Shown here one piece after another: positions 36,842 to 49,356 of a stretch of 64,000 bases of DNA. Position 1 is the first letter of the stretch. Every line of letters begins with the position of its first letter. The notes below the pieces were generated by a model. That model ran no database searches. It had not been told where the DNA came from and saw only the letters and a program-made list of their open reading frames with translations. The stretch lies in NCBI GenBank assembly GCA_026874595.1, contig CM049307.1:57026870-57090869 (forward strand), given 5' to 3'. The position numbers and the translations under genes are program-made. The DNA comes from Sipunculus nudus (lineage: Eukaryota > Annelida > Sipuncula > Golfingiida > Sipunculidae).

Positions 36842-38732
36842 AAAAAAACACTGACTTCTTTATTCATTCCCCTAGACATTTCACGCTTCCTAGTAATACA
36901 GAATCTGATTTTTGTTGTCTCAACTTTGACAAAGTTTATGTTCATTACGCATACGTGATTTGTTGATATTAGGTTCCGTAACAATAGAATAATTGAAAAT
37001 GAGTTAAATACCATGCGAGCCTCATGAAGAATTACCCCCAAAACCTTGTCTCCATTTTTTTTAATAATTTGTACTGAACTTGGCGATTCCAATAGCAAAG
37101 ACCTCTGCTCAGTTTCTCAGCAGATTTTGCATGGATAAATGTAGAGTAATCAAAATCATACACATACAGATGAAAAGGAATTACATTATTATCCTGTAAA
37201 ATTTTTGTACCGAAGTACACGTGTGCTACCATTGACGGTTGAAATTCCTATATGAATGCCTAATGTGCATATATACCCATCACAATTAAAAATTTATTAT
37301 CAGTCCCCAATGGCATGTTAAAGTTGTTGTCTGCAGCTTCATTGTAGTAAACAGCTCCTTTAATTATTAACCCAAAGTCTAGAACTCATTTTGCCTTTTT
37401 TGCGCCACCATGGCAAAGGCGCAAATGACACTTTATGCCTTCAGTTTAAAAGAGCTTACAGTAAGTAATGGAAAAAGTCGATCCCCGGACACGAGTATTC
37501 TTCACAACTAGCGGCAGCCTGTAACCCAAACGTCAAATTTTAATGAACTGAAGACGTCGCAGGTCCCTATCAGGGTTTTTTAAATGTCATGTTGTCACGA
37601 CTATCTTCCCAATACCCTTGATGTTACAGGTGAATTTAGTTGCTGAGCAAAGGGACAGACTGCGCCACCAGCCTGGCCGGCAGCAATTGAAAAATGAAAT
37701 TATCCATAATCTATTTCCCATTACCACGGGGAAAGGGGTATGGGGCAAAATTCGTAAGTCGTTTAAGTATTTTTTTATAAGAAAACGTTTTGTACATATT
37801 TTGACAGAAATATTTGTCTTGAAGGGGAAATATATGATAGTCGAGCTAATAAGAATAAACCTTTAATAGGAATGCCACTTGACAGTTTCAAAATCCTTTA
37901 AGTTTCTGATGTCCCACAATTGTAATACAAAGGGTAAAACTAGCAAAGATCAACAAACACAGTCAATTATAATGTCAAAGTGGAGGAAACTCATTCATCG
38001 GTATTTAAAGTTTAGATTATTCGCCATTGACAGAAATCCAACAGCTGTTACACATCTGAACAGAACAAAGGGGATTATATCAACATGTAACCAAGTCCTA
38101 CCCTTATCCATTTATAACAGACCCTATTGGTGGTCTGGTTACAAACATTTTTTAATTTGAGAAAGTGTGAATAACTTTCAGGTGACCTCGATCCTTGATT
38201 CAACAGGGACCATTACCAGATGATTGTTTATACATATGTGGAATCTTAATACCAAGACACAAATAAGATACAATGACCACGTGCCCCCCCCCCCCCCCCC
38301 TTTCCTGCCCCATCTGACTTTGCATGTAATATTATAGATAGACTTTCCACCCACTAAATATCTCCTTGGAAATTACCAGGTATGAGACAAATTTAAAAGA
38401 AATAGGAATATCAGTCATGTTCGCAACATGTTTTATCATTCATTTGAAACAGTTTATATACATAGAGGTCTTTCACGGGGAAGGTAGTTCTGAATTTGTC
38501 CTCTGATAACTCATTCACTGGAGATAAGGAATCATACACACCAAACAAATTCTTAATTAGCGAATAGTTGCAACTGACACTTTTGTTCACCTATTGTCAG
38601 TTTTTTTTTGTGTATGCTTTTGCAGTTATTTCTCTAGTTTTGAATATTAGAATTTACATGAATATTGACGTACTAGCTTAATTCTTAGTAGAAAATTTCA
38701 TGGGTTCCATGACTGTGTTACACACACACACG

Positions 38733-38767
<35 letters not shown>

Positions 38768-39050
38768 ATATATATGCGTGCGTGTATGTGCACCATTTGT
38801 CCAGAAGGTATGACTGTAGCTACAATCCCCTCCCCCTATACATAACATCCTTGCTTTACGCCCCCGATGAGAGCTCCTCAACGAACAATACTGTCCATGA
38901 CACACCTCTGTCTCACGTCGATGGGGCCTGTAGTCCGTCCCACCAAGCGATGCCCATCGGTTCTTGGAGTTCTTTATTTACAAATTTATTTTGAAACAAT
39001 AAATACCTGTAAGTAAATCAACCAGCCACCCCGGTAATTTCTCACATGAA
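36842..39050. other. Non-coding stretch
   Basis: Short frames without domains. A C run at about 38284-38300 and a CA/TA/CG-type microsatellite at about 38719-38790 are present. No gene is supported. Confidence 0.5.
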
Positions 39051-40656
39051 CTAGGGACCCATGGGTCTCGAAGCTCAGCTGCATTTGTCTATAAGGATAT
39101 ATGTTTATGAGGTTTCTTTCCAAAATATTGGTCCTGTGATCAGTTTGAAGCCAACCTGTCTACCCAAACTGAAGTTATCATCCATAAACTAATTTGTGAA
39201 TGGTGGGGCCATGTGACCTTAACCTTTGACATTATGACCCCAAAATCAAAAGGAAACTTCCCCTATTGGCAGGTGCACCACATGTTGATGATGGATGGAT
39301 TGAGATGAAAGGTTTGGCTTAAAATGCATCCACAATCTTTCTAAAGTAGTCGGTCCTGTGACCTTGATCTTTTATTTCATGACCCCAGAATCAACAGTTC
39401 TTACTTGAGTGGTGGGCCATATATAAGTCAAGTTTGAAACCAATATTTCAAACTAAACTGGTGTTATCATCTGGAAACTAATATGTTGATTGATGGCCCC
39501 CATGACCTTGATCTTGTGACCCCAAAATCCATCAGTTACTTCCAGTATTGGCAGGTGAGCAACATCTTGAAGATAGAATGTTTGGGACAGACAGTTAGGC
39601 TTAAAATACATCAACAATCTTTTTAAAGAAGTGGGTCCTGTGACCTTGACCTTTTGCCTTATGGCCCCAAAATCAAAAGGGTTCTTACATCATTGGTGGG
39701 TCATATATAAGTCAAAATTGAAACCAATATGTCAATCCAAACTGGAGTTATCATCCAGAAACAAATATGTGGACAGATGGGCCCCTGTGACGATGACCTT
39801 TGACCTTGTGACCCCCAAATAAATCAGTTTCTTCCCCTATTAACAGCTCAGCTATATGTACAAGATTGAAGGTTTTGGATGAAAAGTTTGGCTTAAATTA
39901 CATCCACTATCTTCTTAATAAGTGGGTACTGTGACCTTGACCTTTGACCTCATGACCCCAAGATCGAACGGAATCTTCCAGGGGTTAGCAATATCTGGAA
40001 GAGGGAAGGTTTGGAATGAAAAGTTTGGCTTCAAATGCATATGCATTCTTTTTAAAGAAATGAGTCTTGTGACCATGACCTTTGACCGTTGGACCCCAAA
40101 ATCCACACGGTTCTTACTTTAGTGGTGAGTCATATATAAGGTAAGTTTGAAACCAATATGTCAAACTAAACTGGAGTTATCATCTGGAAACTAATTTGTG
40201 AACAGATGGCCCCTGTGACCTTGACCTTTGACTTTGTGACCCCAAATTCATTTATGCTCTCCCCATACTGGCAAGTCAGCTAAATGTGCAAAATGGAAAG
40301 TATGGGATGAAAAGCTTGGCTTAAATTGCAGCCATAATCTTTTTAAAAAAGTGAGTCCTGTGACCTTGACCTTTGACCTCATGACCCCAAAATCATATAG
40401 GTTCTTGTTTTAGTGGTGGGCCATATGTAAGTCAAGTTTGAAATCAATGTGTCGATACAACCTGGAGTTATCATCTGGAAACAAATTTGTGTGGATGGAC
40501 GGATTGTCCTCCCTGGATATTCACTTAAAAGTTTCTAGGACCAGCAGTTATGATTTGTGCCCTGCTAACGGACGGCCGGACGGCGAGACGGCCGGACGGA
40601 CGACGGACAAAGCGCCATTCCTATACCTCAGTTGACTTACAGACAGCTTAGCTAAA
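39051..40656 (-). mobile_element. Family II element, both ends present
   Basis: The left end CTAGGGACCCATGGGTC plus GCTCAGCTGC and right end CAGCTTAGCTAAAA enclose an array of TGACC units from about 39.2 to 40.4 kb and the GTGCCCTGCTAACGG and GGAC module. The copy parallels 18301-19845 unit by unit, so the two share a recent ancestor. There is no coding capacity. Confidence 0.65.
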
Positions 40657-40663
40657 ACACCTG

Positions 40664-41484
40664 TATGTCTCCCCTGACTACAGGCCTCACATTCCCAAAT
40701 TTGAGGGGGGAAAACCCCTTCAAAAGTTTGGTGTTAACTTAAATTCTGGACTTCTAAAGATTTGACCTTGCATGATTATGATCAAGGTACCCAGGTTATG
40801 AACTGATCTGAGATTTTATTTGGCTGTATGAACTTGGAGAGCCAGGTGAAGGTCACCTGGTTTCGAGCTCCTCAAGGAAGTTGATTATAACAATCAGTGT
40901 TTCAAGTTTTAGGAAAAAATATGCGCTACTTCTAAAGCTATGAGATTCACAAATAATTCTATTTCGACCTATTTGACCTTGATGATGAAGGTCAAGGTCA
41001 CCATTTTTTCTACTTGTGTGAGATATTGGTGGAGACAATTCACAAGTTGAATTTCGTGAAAATATATCAAGTGATTCAAAAGTTATAGCGTTCAAAATTA
41101 ATTTCTATCCGGGCTGATTTGACCTTGAAGATACAGGTCAGGTCTCCAGTTTTCGAGCTCCTCAAAGAAGGTGATTAATGTATCAAACATAAATGTTTCA
41201 AATTTGAAGGAAAAATATGCGATACTATAAAAGTTATGGAATTCACCAAAAAATTATATTTTGACCTATTGGACCTTGATGATGAAGGTCAAGGTCACCG
41301 ATTTTCAAACTCCGACGAGATTTTGGTAGAAACAATTCATACTTAAAATTTCATGAAAAAAAAATGTTCACTTGTCCAAAAGTTATCGCGTTCACAAGAT
41401 ACGACACAAACGACGCCACCGACAGACGACAAACCAAAGTACACCCCCCCCCCCCCCTTCTCCCTTTGGAAGGGAGACATAATT
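40664..41484. mobile_element. TIR element with a 291-bp dimer
   Basis: The ends are TATGTCTCCC at about 40666 and GGGAGACATA at about 41474, an inverted repeat. Just inside the right end is a small hairpin with CTCCCTT/AAGGGAG arms, after a C run (about 41443-41457). The interior contains two related units whose shared start CGAGCTCCTCAA lies at 40864 and 41155, 291 bases apart. Each unit has a GACCTTGATGATGAAGGTCAAGG block. It is non-autonomous, and its family is not recognised. Confidence 0.5.
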
Positions 41485-42014
41485 ATCATAATATATATAG
41501 GGTGTTACAGCGGTGAAAGCACAAAGACGCCTAGTATCTTCAAACCCGGTTATAATGCACAAATTTTGCGGGAAATCGAAATTTATTATTGGTAAATATT
41601 TGTTGGCAAATTATTTTTTTCAAAGAAGTTTCTGACGTTTAAAAATCGGATAGTTTACAATTCCTTCCAAAATCGACATTAAACAATTCGTTCCACAGAC
41701 TGTTTTATCGCGGCGAAGAAGACCCTCAAATGACTCCTCACAGTTCTTTACATTGTACATTTCATACCTCACAGTTCTTTACATTGTACAAATGAATCAT
41801 GTTGGAACTACTAACCCTTGATCTCTGCATCTTCAGCGAGTAAGCTTCTGATTCATGTAATAGTATGTAGTAGTGTGTTAAACCGTAGCATGCAGACATA
41901 ATTGCCTAGCAGTAGAATATCAATTAACACTATAGTCAACAACATTCAGTTTCAGTAGATTCTGTACAATAAAAACACTTGCAAAATTATATGAGGTATT
42001 ATACTTGCAGTAGG
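41485..42014. other. Sequence downstream of the minus-strand gene
   Basis: AT-rich DNA after the stop codon of the gene read on the minus strand, so it would hold its 3' untranslated region. The 20-base CTCACAGTTCTTTACATTGT occurs twice (about 41740 and 41769), a small tandem duplication. No clear polyadenylation signal was singled out. Confidence 0.4.
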
Positions 42015-42723
42015 TCACTTTGTTTTCTTCGCCATTATTTGCTCCCGCCAATCTTGAAATGGGATCCGGTTGGGGTCATTTGGGCAGTACCAATTCCCAT
42101 ACAATTGAGAATGGCCAGTTGCTTTCGTACGGTCCTCGTTGCACTTCTTACATGTGTAGTGTAACTTGTATTTGATGTATCTTTTCTTTGGTGGCTCTCC
42201 TTTCTCCGCTCTCTCCAAATCTTCCCTTTCAGCTTTACGTTTGTACCACAAAGTGGACCTGCTCAGCGTCTCCTCTCTCTGGCTGTGACTCTCAGTGGAC
42301 ACTTCTGTGCCTCGAGTTGCCGCCAGTTTTGCAGCCGCAGCTGGACCATCATATATGGCAATGGACACTGGCGCACGATCTCCTGACTGCAGAACCAGCA
42401 TCCGAGATGGAAGAGGAGAATCTGAGGAGCTCTGGTTTGTACTCATTTGATGTGGAGGGGTACTTGTGGAAGTCGTTGCTCTGCTCCCTGCAACAGATGT
42501 TTGCCCTGAATAAATCAATCGCCGCCTTGCCTTCCCAAGTCTTGCTTCTCCTGCAGTGTTTTCTGGTTCCGTGAACTTCAAGAGATCATGCTGCTGTTCA
42601 TGAGGAACCGAAGGCAACACCTTTGCAGGTGGAGGCGAATTTCTGCTAATTCGGGTTGTATCTGGCAGATGTAAACCTTGTACCAGGAGTGCCGTTTCCT
42701 CTTTGCGCTACACGGTGTCATAC
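42015..42723 (-). CDS. Last exon: linker and C-terminal zinc-binding domain
   Basis: The acceptor TTTCGACAG precedes 42723, and the exon joins the previous block in phase to give ISTWYDTV, then an in-frame TAG (42708-42710), then RKEETALLVQGLHLPDTTR. A serine- and proline-rich linker of about 90 residues follows. The C-terminus contains LWYKRKAEREDLERAEKG and a zinc-binding pattern: C-x2-C in YTCKKC, then GHSQ and WYCPND, ending MAKKTK at a TGA (42015-42017). In the family this Cys/His domain is terminal. The stop could be CAG changed to TAG. About 200 residues after the stop remain open, so the loss is recent or the TAG is an error. Confidence 0.65.
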
Positions 42724-43083
42724 CTGTCGAAATTAATATATTACTAAATGTTAATACAGGTAAATGAAAGTAAATTATTATTGTTAATTTTATCTCAACG
42801 CTTTTTTTACTGGATTAAAGAAAATCTTGACAAGCCCCATGACTGAATTTATAACATATAAAGAAACATGCAAAACATAAATATAACCTGAAGATTATTT
42901 GCAAGAAAAAGTAATAATAAACTAATAATAAACTTTAATTCCCAATGACAAAAACCTTTCAGCATAGATAGAATTGATGTAACCTTAAAAGACGAAAAAA
43001 TAAAAGGATTCATTTGGTTATATATATATATATATATATAAGACGAAATATAAATAAATATATATATAAATAAGACGATATAT

Positions 43084-43130
<47 letters not shown>

Positions 43131-43140
43131 GAAAAAATAC

Positions 43141-43391
43141 CAGGTGCTGATCGTGCGTTGGTTAATATGTGGAAGAACCAGATTGGTTGCATCCATCAGG
43201 GCAGGGTTGCCGACCACCAGATTGCGGATCATCTGGTACCGCTCAAGCACTACACAATAACGGGGTTTATACCTCCCTCCACTCCTCCTCGGAGACCTGT
43301 AGGTGGAGCATAGCTGGCGGCACAATGCCTCCACAATCCTGTTGCAGGAAGGGTCAGCGGCAGGTGTTCCTGGGCCAAGTAATAATTTGAA
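43141..43391 (-). CDS. Exon: helical DNA-binding-like region
   Basis: The frame reads LLGPGTPAADPSCNRIVEALC, then RRSGGRYKPRYCVVLERYQ, MIRNLVVGNPALMDATNLVL and INQRTISTW, ending at a donor before GTATTTTTTC. The series of helices and the NQRTISTW segment resemble a helix-turn-helix end of the family. Two acceptors are possible (before 43391 or 43369), and neither joins the previous exon in phase. A TA microsatellite occupies the downstream intron (43020-43125). Confidence 0.6.
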
Positions 43392-43740
43392 CTACGGTAA
43401 CTAAATCACCAAAGAATTTGTGAATGCAACAGATAACACCTAGGTGAACCTTTAGAAAGGTGGCGAATCTTTTTATATTTTCTTGTTTTCATTTCAGTCT
43501 TTCCTGAAAATGTACCTTCACTGTGAATGCGATTGGAGAACTTTTTAAGAGATTATAAATAAATCAAATATGAATATATAATTAAAACTATATATTATCT
43601 AATGAATGTGACATATCTGGTTAAAGAGAATGTCAGATTGACAGTCCTTGGCGTAGGAGTTTGTACTTTATCATTTTTTAGGATTTATTATTAAAGGTAG
43701 AATGATGAACAAACGTTTTAGTTTTGTTTCACGATGTTAC

Positions 43741-43955
43741 CTTTGAGTAATCTCAATCCTGTGGGCTGTCTTATCTGGGATGCATCTGGATGTGTATGTT
43801 GTCGGCTTTTTGTCGTAGTCATGTAGACCCTCATACAGACTGATGATCTGTGACACCTGCTTACTTGAGAGTGCTATGCATTTCAAGTTTATCAGGTAAT
43901 CTGCCAGCTCAAGTACGCGATCCAATCCTGCAATACCTCGCGAGTCAATGGTCAC
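43741..43955 (-). CDS. Exon: conserved helical region
   Basis: The acceptor TTTTTTTGGCAG and donor GTAACATC bound an open stretch reading GIAGLDRVLELADYLINL, LSSKQVSQIISLYEGL, HDYDKKPTTYTSR and ITQR. The pattern VSQIISLYEGLHDYDKKP is the part I match best to the family. It starts in phase 0, which agrees with the previous exon once its frame change is discounted. Confidence 0.65.
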
Positions 43956-44064
43956 CTGCCAAAAAAAGGTTTTCATTCTTCCATACATGATATAAAATAT
44001 ATTAAAATACTTCTGCCCAATGCCTGTGTGTACGAAATCAAGCCAAGTGAATATTACAAAATAA

Positions 44065-46348
44065 CAAGTGACCCATGGGTCATGACGCTCAGCTGCCAAG
44101 CATGACCTGTGACATCATGGACTGAGATTCACAACTTCCAGTAAAATTTTGAAGCTATCAGGAACTATTCCAACAGCTTGCTTGAAACCTGTCAGTCTCA
44201 AGAGGAACACCACAAAGGGCAAATATAAGATCAAAATATATAGCAAAAATCAAGGAAATACATGCAAGAATTATTGAGAAACATGTGCTTCTGTATGAAT
44301 TTTTATTCAATACAAGCCAACTGTACTGCACTTTTATAAATGATAGTAATATTTATTCAGAAATATTTGACCCAATCCTTTACAAGATTACATAATGTAC
44401 ATCCAACTGCATTCACTTTAACTGTTCTTGAGATAATATGATCAAAAGGAATTAAAAGATGGTTGCCTGGTGGCCATATTGCACTTCTGACAAGTCTGAA
44501 ATCAGACAACAAACATTCTCTAAATCGGACCAAACATTAAAGAAAAATTACTGAAACTGCCCTGACGAAAGAATTTCTAAGGTGGCTAACTGGCAGACAT
44601 AATGGATTTCTGACAAGTATGACATTTGATATCCCACATTCTCCAATAAGAGACCAAACTTGGGGCAAATTATCCAGTAATAAATTGTAAAAAGTGTAAG
44701 TCCAATATTTTTATTATCACTCTGCTTTTCAATGGGGTCAGCAGGGTAGGTAAACTGCCAAACCTGAAAGAAAAGAAATGCAGAAAGCATGACTAACAGT
44801 CTTGAAACAAAACAAAAAGCCATCCTAAATCAAGGTACACATCCACATATTATGAGAACAAACACTTGCTTTTATATGTGGTGATATATATTAAAATATT
44901 CAGATATCTAGGAAACTAAGTTTATTGCTAGGATTCCATAAAATAAACTGCAAAATGTTCCCATCATCTTATAAATCAGTAGCTAATCCTTAATACTATA
45001 CTCTCATAGTCTTAATGCCTGGCTGAAGCATTCTGACAACAGTGTTTTTGTTATGAAGTAACGAGGTACTTATCACTGAGCCTTATCACTTAATAGGCTG
45101 ATACAAAAGGGAGTCATATGTCACCAGTGTCACTCACAATTACAGCCACACAGGGAGATGTACCAGCTGGAGTGGGATGGTTATATATACAAGAAAAATA
45201 GAGATGGTCTATAAAATAAGTAATTGTGAACATCCCTGACCTATGACCTTGGCCTTTTGCCCATATATCAACTGGATTCTTTCTAAATGATGGGTAACTA
45301 CTGACCACTTAAATCTGGTGTAATTACTTGGCAACCAATGGCTGAATAACTTTGACCTGCAACCTTTAACCTGCTGACCAGCTGACCCCAAAATCAATAA
45401 GTTATTTATTCAAGCAAAAAGACCCATAAATATGAAGTTTGAGTCAAACTGAGTGATGCATAGATGTGGCATATGTGAAAGACTGAAGTTTTGGGTTGAA
45501 CAGTTACACTTGAAATATGCTCACAAGCATTTAGAACAATTAAATATTGTGACCTTGACCTTTGACTTTTTGACCTCAACATCAATAGGCTTTTTCCCTT
45601 ATTGGTAGGTAAGCCATATATGACAGATGGAAGGTACAGATTGAAAAGTTTGCCTGAAAATGACTCCACGCAAGAAGTGGGTGCTGTGAACTTGACCTTT
45701 GACCTCAAAATCTACAGGTCTTTTCCCCTCTTGGCAGAGAAGCGATATCAGTGCTGGAAGGTTTGGAATATAAATTCTAGCTTGAAATGTGTCCACTACC
45801 TTTTCAAAGAAGTGGATCCTGTGACCCTGACCTTTGACCTTGTGACCTCAAAATCTATAGGATTCTTCTCCAACTTAGTAGGTGAGCTATATGTGAAAGA
45901 TCAAAGAATTGGGATGAAAGGGTTGGCTTAAAATGCATCCACAGGCTTTTCAAAGAGGAGGCTCCTGTGACCTTGACCTTTGACCTTTTGACCTAAAAAA
46001 ATTATGGTTCTTCCCCTGTTAGTAGGTGAGCTGTACGTGAAAGATGGAAGGTTTGGGATGAAAATTTTGTCTCAAAGAGTTATTTCTGGGGGGTGCAAAC
46101 ACACCCCATAACTTCGAGAATATAGGTCGCAGTGACCTAATTTCAGGTTTGCAAGGAGATCTTTTTATAACCTCTAAGACTGCATAGGGTTCATGGCCCT
46201 AGCCCCTACGGTTACGATTTGTGCCCTGCTAACGGAGGGACGGCCGGCCAGACGGCCGGCCGGACGGCCGGCCGGACGGACAGACGGAAGGACGCCGGAC
46301 AAAGACCCATCGCTATAGCCCAGCATGACTGAAAGTCAGCTGAGCTAA
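44065..46348 (-). mobile_element. Family II element, both ends
   Basis: Ends CAAGTGACCCATGGGTCATG with GCTCAGCTGCC and AGTCAGCTGAGCTAA. It belongs to the same young subfamily as 32871-35298 and 54454-56858, and most of its sequence is shared with both. A GGCCGGCCGGAC-type tract (about 46235-46275) is longer here. The AGGTCGCAGTGACCT module is near 46126. Confidence 0.75.
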
Positions 46349-47099
46349 TTATGCCAACAGCCTCGGGAGCATAGAGATGTGCACTGAATGACCTACAGTC
46401 ATCAAAGTGGACTGCTTGACAATGTAAGGGAATACAACAAGAGCCTCCAAAAAATATTCAATAACTAGCTTAATTTTGCAGCTTTTATTTTCAAATTTCA
46501 GATTTTTACAGATTAAATCCTTATGTATACATGCTGTGAAAATTAAATTCACAGTACTTACAGGAAAAAACGTGCCGTGGCCAAAGTTGGGCAAAATGTA
46601 AGGTACCAATTTTATATTTTAGCCAATATTTAAAAAAAATTAACAGATTTTATTATAATTTTCGGTATACAATTTTGATTAATTAAAGTTGTATTACTGG
46701 AAAAAAGTCCCTACTCTTAACACTTTTGGTCTTAAGTGACCAAATATCTTCCTGATTTTTTTACAAAGTCCATTATGTTTGGGCCCATAACTTTTTTTAA
46801 ATTATATAATACTGACTAAATATCTGGCATGTACATAGGAACTATATAGAGGAATATTTATGGTAAATATGAAGAAAACCAGATGAGTGGATTTGATATT
46901 AGGCAGTCCTGAAGTGTGAAAATAGATTTTTAATAAAAAATTGAGGTTTTTCCTTAATATCTTGAAGGAACGAAGTCCTATTGACCCAATTTTCGGCATG
47001 GTAGGAGATTTTGGGGACATCTAACTGTATGCCGAATTTCAGATTCGTAGGTCCAACGGTGTCGAAACGTGCCAGTCTTACGGACGGACATCCAGACGG

Positions 47100-47134
<35 letters not shown>

Positions 47135-47198
47135 GACGGACGACGGACAATGGACCACGACTATAGCTCAGATGACTTATAGTCAGCTGAGCTAAAAA
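46349..47198 (-). mobile_element. Family II partial copy
   Basis: From about 46381 this matches 22.89-23.62 kb (AAGTGGACTGCTT, AATGTAAGGGAATACAAC and onward) and ends in AGTCAGCTGAGCTAAAA. The GGAC-rich tract lies at about 47083-47145. The CTAG or CTTG end is absent, so only the 5' half remains. Confidence 0.6.
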
Positions 47199-47940
47199 AG
47201 CATAATTGGACCTAACACAGTGAAAATGACTGATTACCTTCCATGGCTGAACATCGTACACAGTCCATCATAAGAAACACAAAATTGAAAGACCGTCAAG
47301 AAACATGAATTTCAATTCATCAGCAACAAATGATATACGACGGGAGATTTTTTTAACTCACAATTGAAAGGAGAAAGAAAAGTCTTATATGAATACTACT
47401 TTTATGTTAGCCATTAACGCCATTGTTGAACACAGGTAAATGTTTACTGCACACAGAAATTTGCTCAAATTTTCTCAATAAAGAGAATGGATCTACTTCG
47501 ATGCAAGTCCCAATTAGACCTGATGATGACAAATCTCTAATGTTGTTTTATTATAGTTTACACAATAAAACAGTATGGTACAGTACAAATCAAGTCTGAA
47601 GTTATATGTAAACTAGGAAGCTGTACTACAGCAGCTCTGTAGTTAGCTTGAGAAAATAGATCAAATACTGAACCTTGAAGTTGAAGAAACAGTCACTGGA
47701 AAATGCGGAATGATTAAGCAGTTAGCATAAACTGAAATATTTGTTAAAAGTCAGCTTAACAAAAATAGGATATCGCCCAACATACAACTACAAGAGAAAT
47801 GATGGTCATTATTAACTAGACAAGGACAGTGACATGACATTAGTATATTTATTCATAAGGCCAAAAGAAAAGGTTCGGTTCTCTGGCACTGCCTGCATCA
47901 ATTTTAACCCCCCCCCCCCCCCCACATTAGAAATTGTAAT
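47199..47940. other. Intronic gap
   Basis: AT-rich sequence with a C run near 47908-47924 and no recognised element. I looked for an additional exon here and found none that fits. Confidence 0.5.
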
Positions 47941-48032
47941 TTGGAATTTAATTTCAAGAATAATACAATTTTTCATAAGATTTCCTATGTTATGTAGTGC
48001 TTGTACCTGTTTAGCAAAATAAATTCTATTAT
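47941..48032. repeat. Dispersed repeat, left part of interrupted copy
   Basis: Matches window positions about 47-107 and continues after the 6.3-kb element at 54365-54453. This is the target DNA of that insertion. A second insertion, the family II copy starting at 54454, interrupts the same repeat. Confidence 0.6.
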
Positions 48033-48164
48033 TGTATCCCCCGAAACAGAGTTTTGCGGATACTATATTTTCAGATGGACGCCCCGCCGCCGCCGCTGCG
48101 GTGTCTGGAGAACTCCTCCGTAACCGCTGGGCAGAATTTTACGAAACCCGGGATTTAGTGGGTG

Positions 48165-49356
48165 AGTTAAGTGCATAAAATAGGCTGTTGACTTCATTTC
48201 ATGATGCAAAGGTCCCCTTTGGCATAAAAGTACCTTAGGGTCATAGGATTAAATTTATCCAAAGACACAAGTTAGATCTCCCTTAGTATGTGAAATATAT
48301 GCAAATTATTCAAAATGGCCGCCGAAAATACTCCAAACCCCATATGCTTGCTGCTGTTACAGCTATAATGACAAATGTTGTGTCAAAATATACATTTTCT
48401 TGGTCAAGGAATCCAATGAAATAGGTTTCCAGATTGAGAAAACAATAGTTTTCTCCTTAACATGAAAATCTGGGGTAAAATGGGCACATTTCATAAAATA
48501 TCAATGATTTTCTTTCATCAGGGTAACCTGAGACACTTGAGACATCTATGTCCTTGGCATTTGGGAGGTATTAAACAGTTGTGAATAGACCACGAAGACG
48601 CGTCTAACTGAACACAATCCTCAGTCGACATACATAGAGCATGAAACCACAGGAAATTTAAAGCATTAACTAGAGAATTTCTGGTACGTGGCACTTACTT
48701 AATCTGAGTTTAGGCAGTACAGCAAGACCATGGTATTACAAGGACAGATATACAGTTTTTTTTCTTTTTTTTTTAGGAATCACCCAATGAAATACCCACA
48801 TTCTTGCTTTATCACCCGATCAAATACCCACACACGATGCTCTATTACTAGGAAATATACATAAGGCCTTGGTTGTGGTTTTTCCGCATGTACTGTTATT
48901 TCATTTGTATACATTATCTGGGTAATACGGCATAAAATGACCTTTCTCGAAAGTACAGCCTGCATGAGATATATATAAAACCAGAGTACCAGTACACACA
49001 GGAATGGGTAGACATTCCTGTAGGAGAACACAATAAAGTTGCCAATTGTGGTTCCTTCCCAGAATCTAAAATTTTGATTCGACAGAATATATTGCTTGAA
49101 ATACATCTTATCTATCTCATGATCTATCTCATGATGGCCAACCCATAATAGTAAATGATCAATGCTGAAAACTAAAAAGCCATCAGTTCTTGACATTCTT
49201 GGTGTTTATGCTTCGCCAATTAGTTTAGGGTTTTATAGTGAAATATCCTAAAAACTTTGTTCACATTTCTATTTTTACAAGTAATGTTAGGGAACTGAAG
49301 GAATTAGATGTCTTATATTTTAGTTGTGGGTGAAATGATTGTTGAAGTAATGGTGG
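48165..49356 (-). repeat. Left arm of 1.2-kb inverted repeat
   Basis: It matches 51820-52997 in inverse orientation with scattered differences. It contains a minus-strand frame of 138 residues (48780-49196) with TQIMYTNEITVHAEKPQPR and HRVWVFDRVIKQECGYFIG. No known domain is recognised. The spacer between the arms is about 2.5 kb. Confidence 0.85.

Noticed and set aside
43449-43502. Possible 54-base extra exon between the blocks at 43741 and 43391
   Set aside because: It has AG and GT at its borders on the minus strand, but it does not restore the phase between the neighbouring exons.
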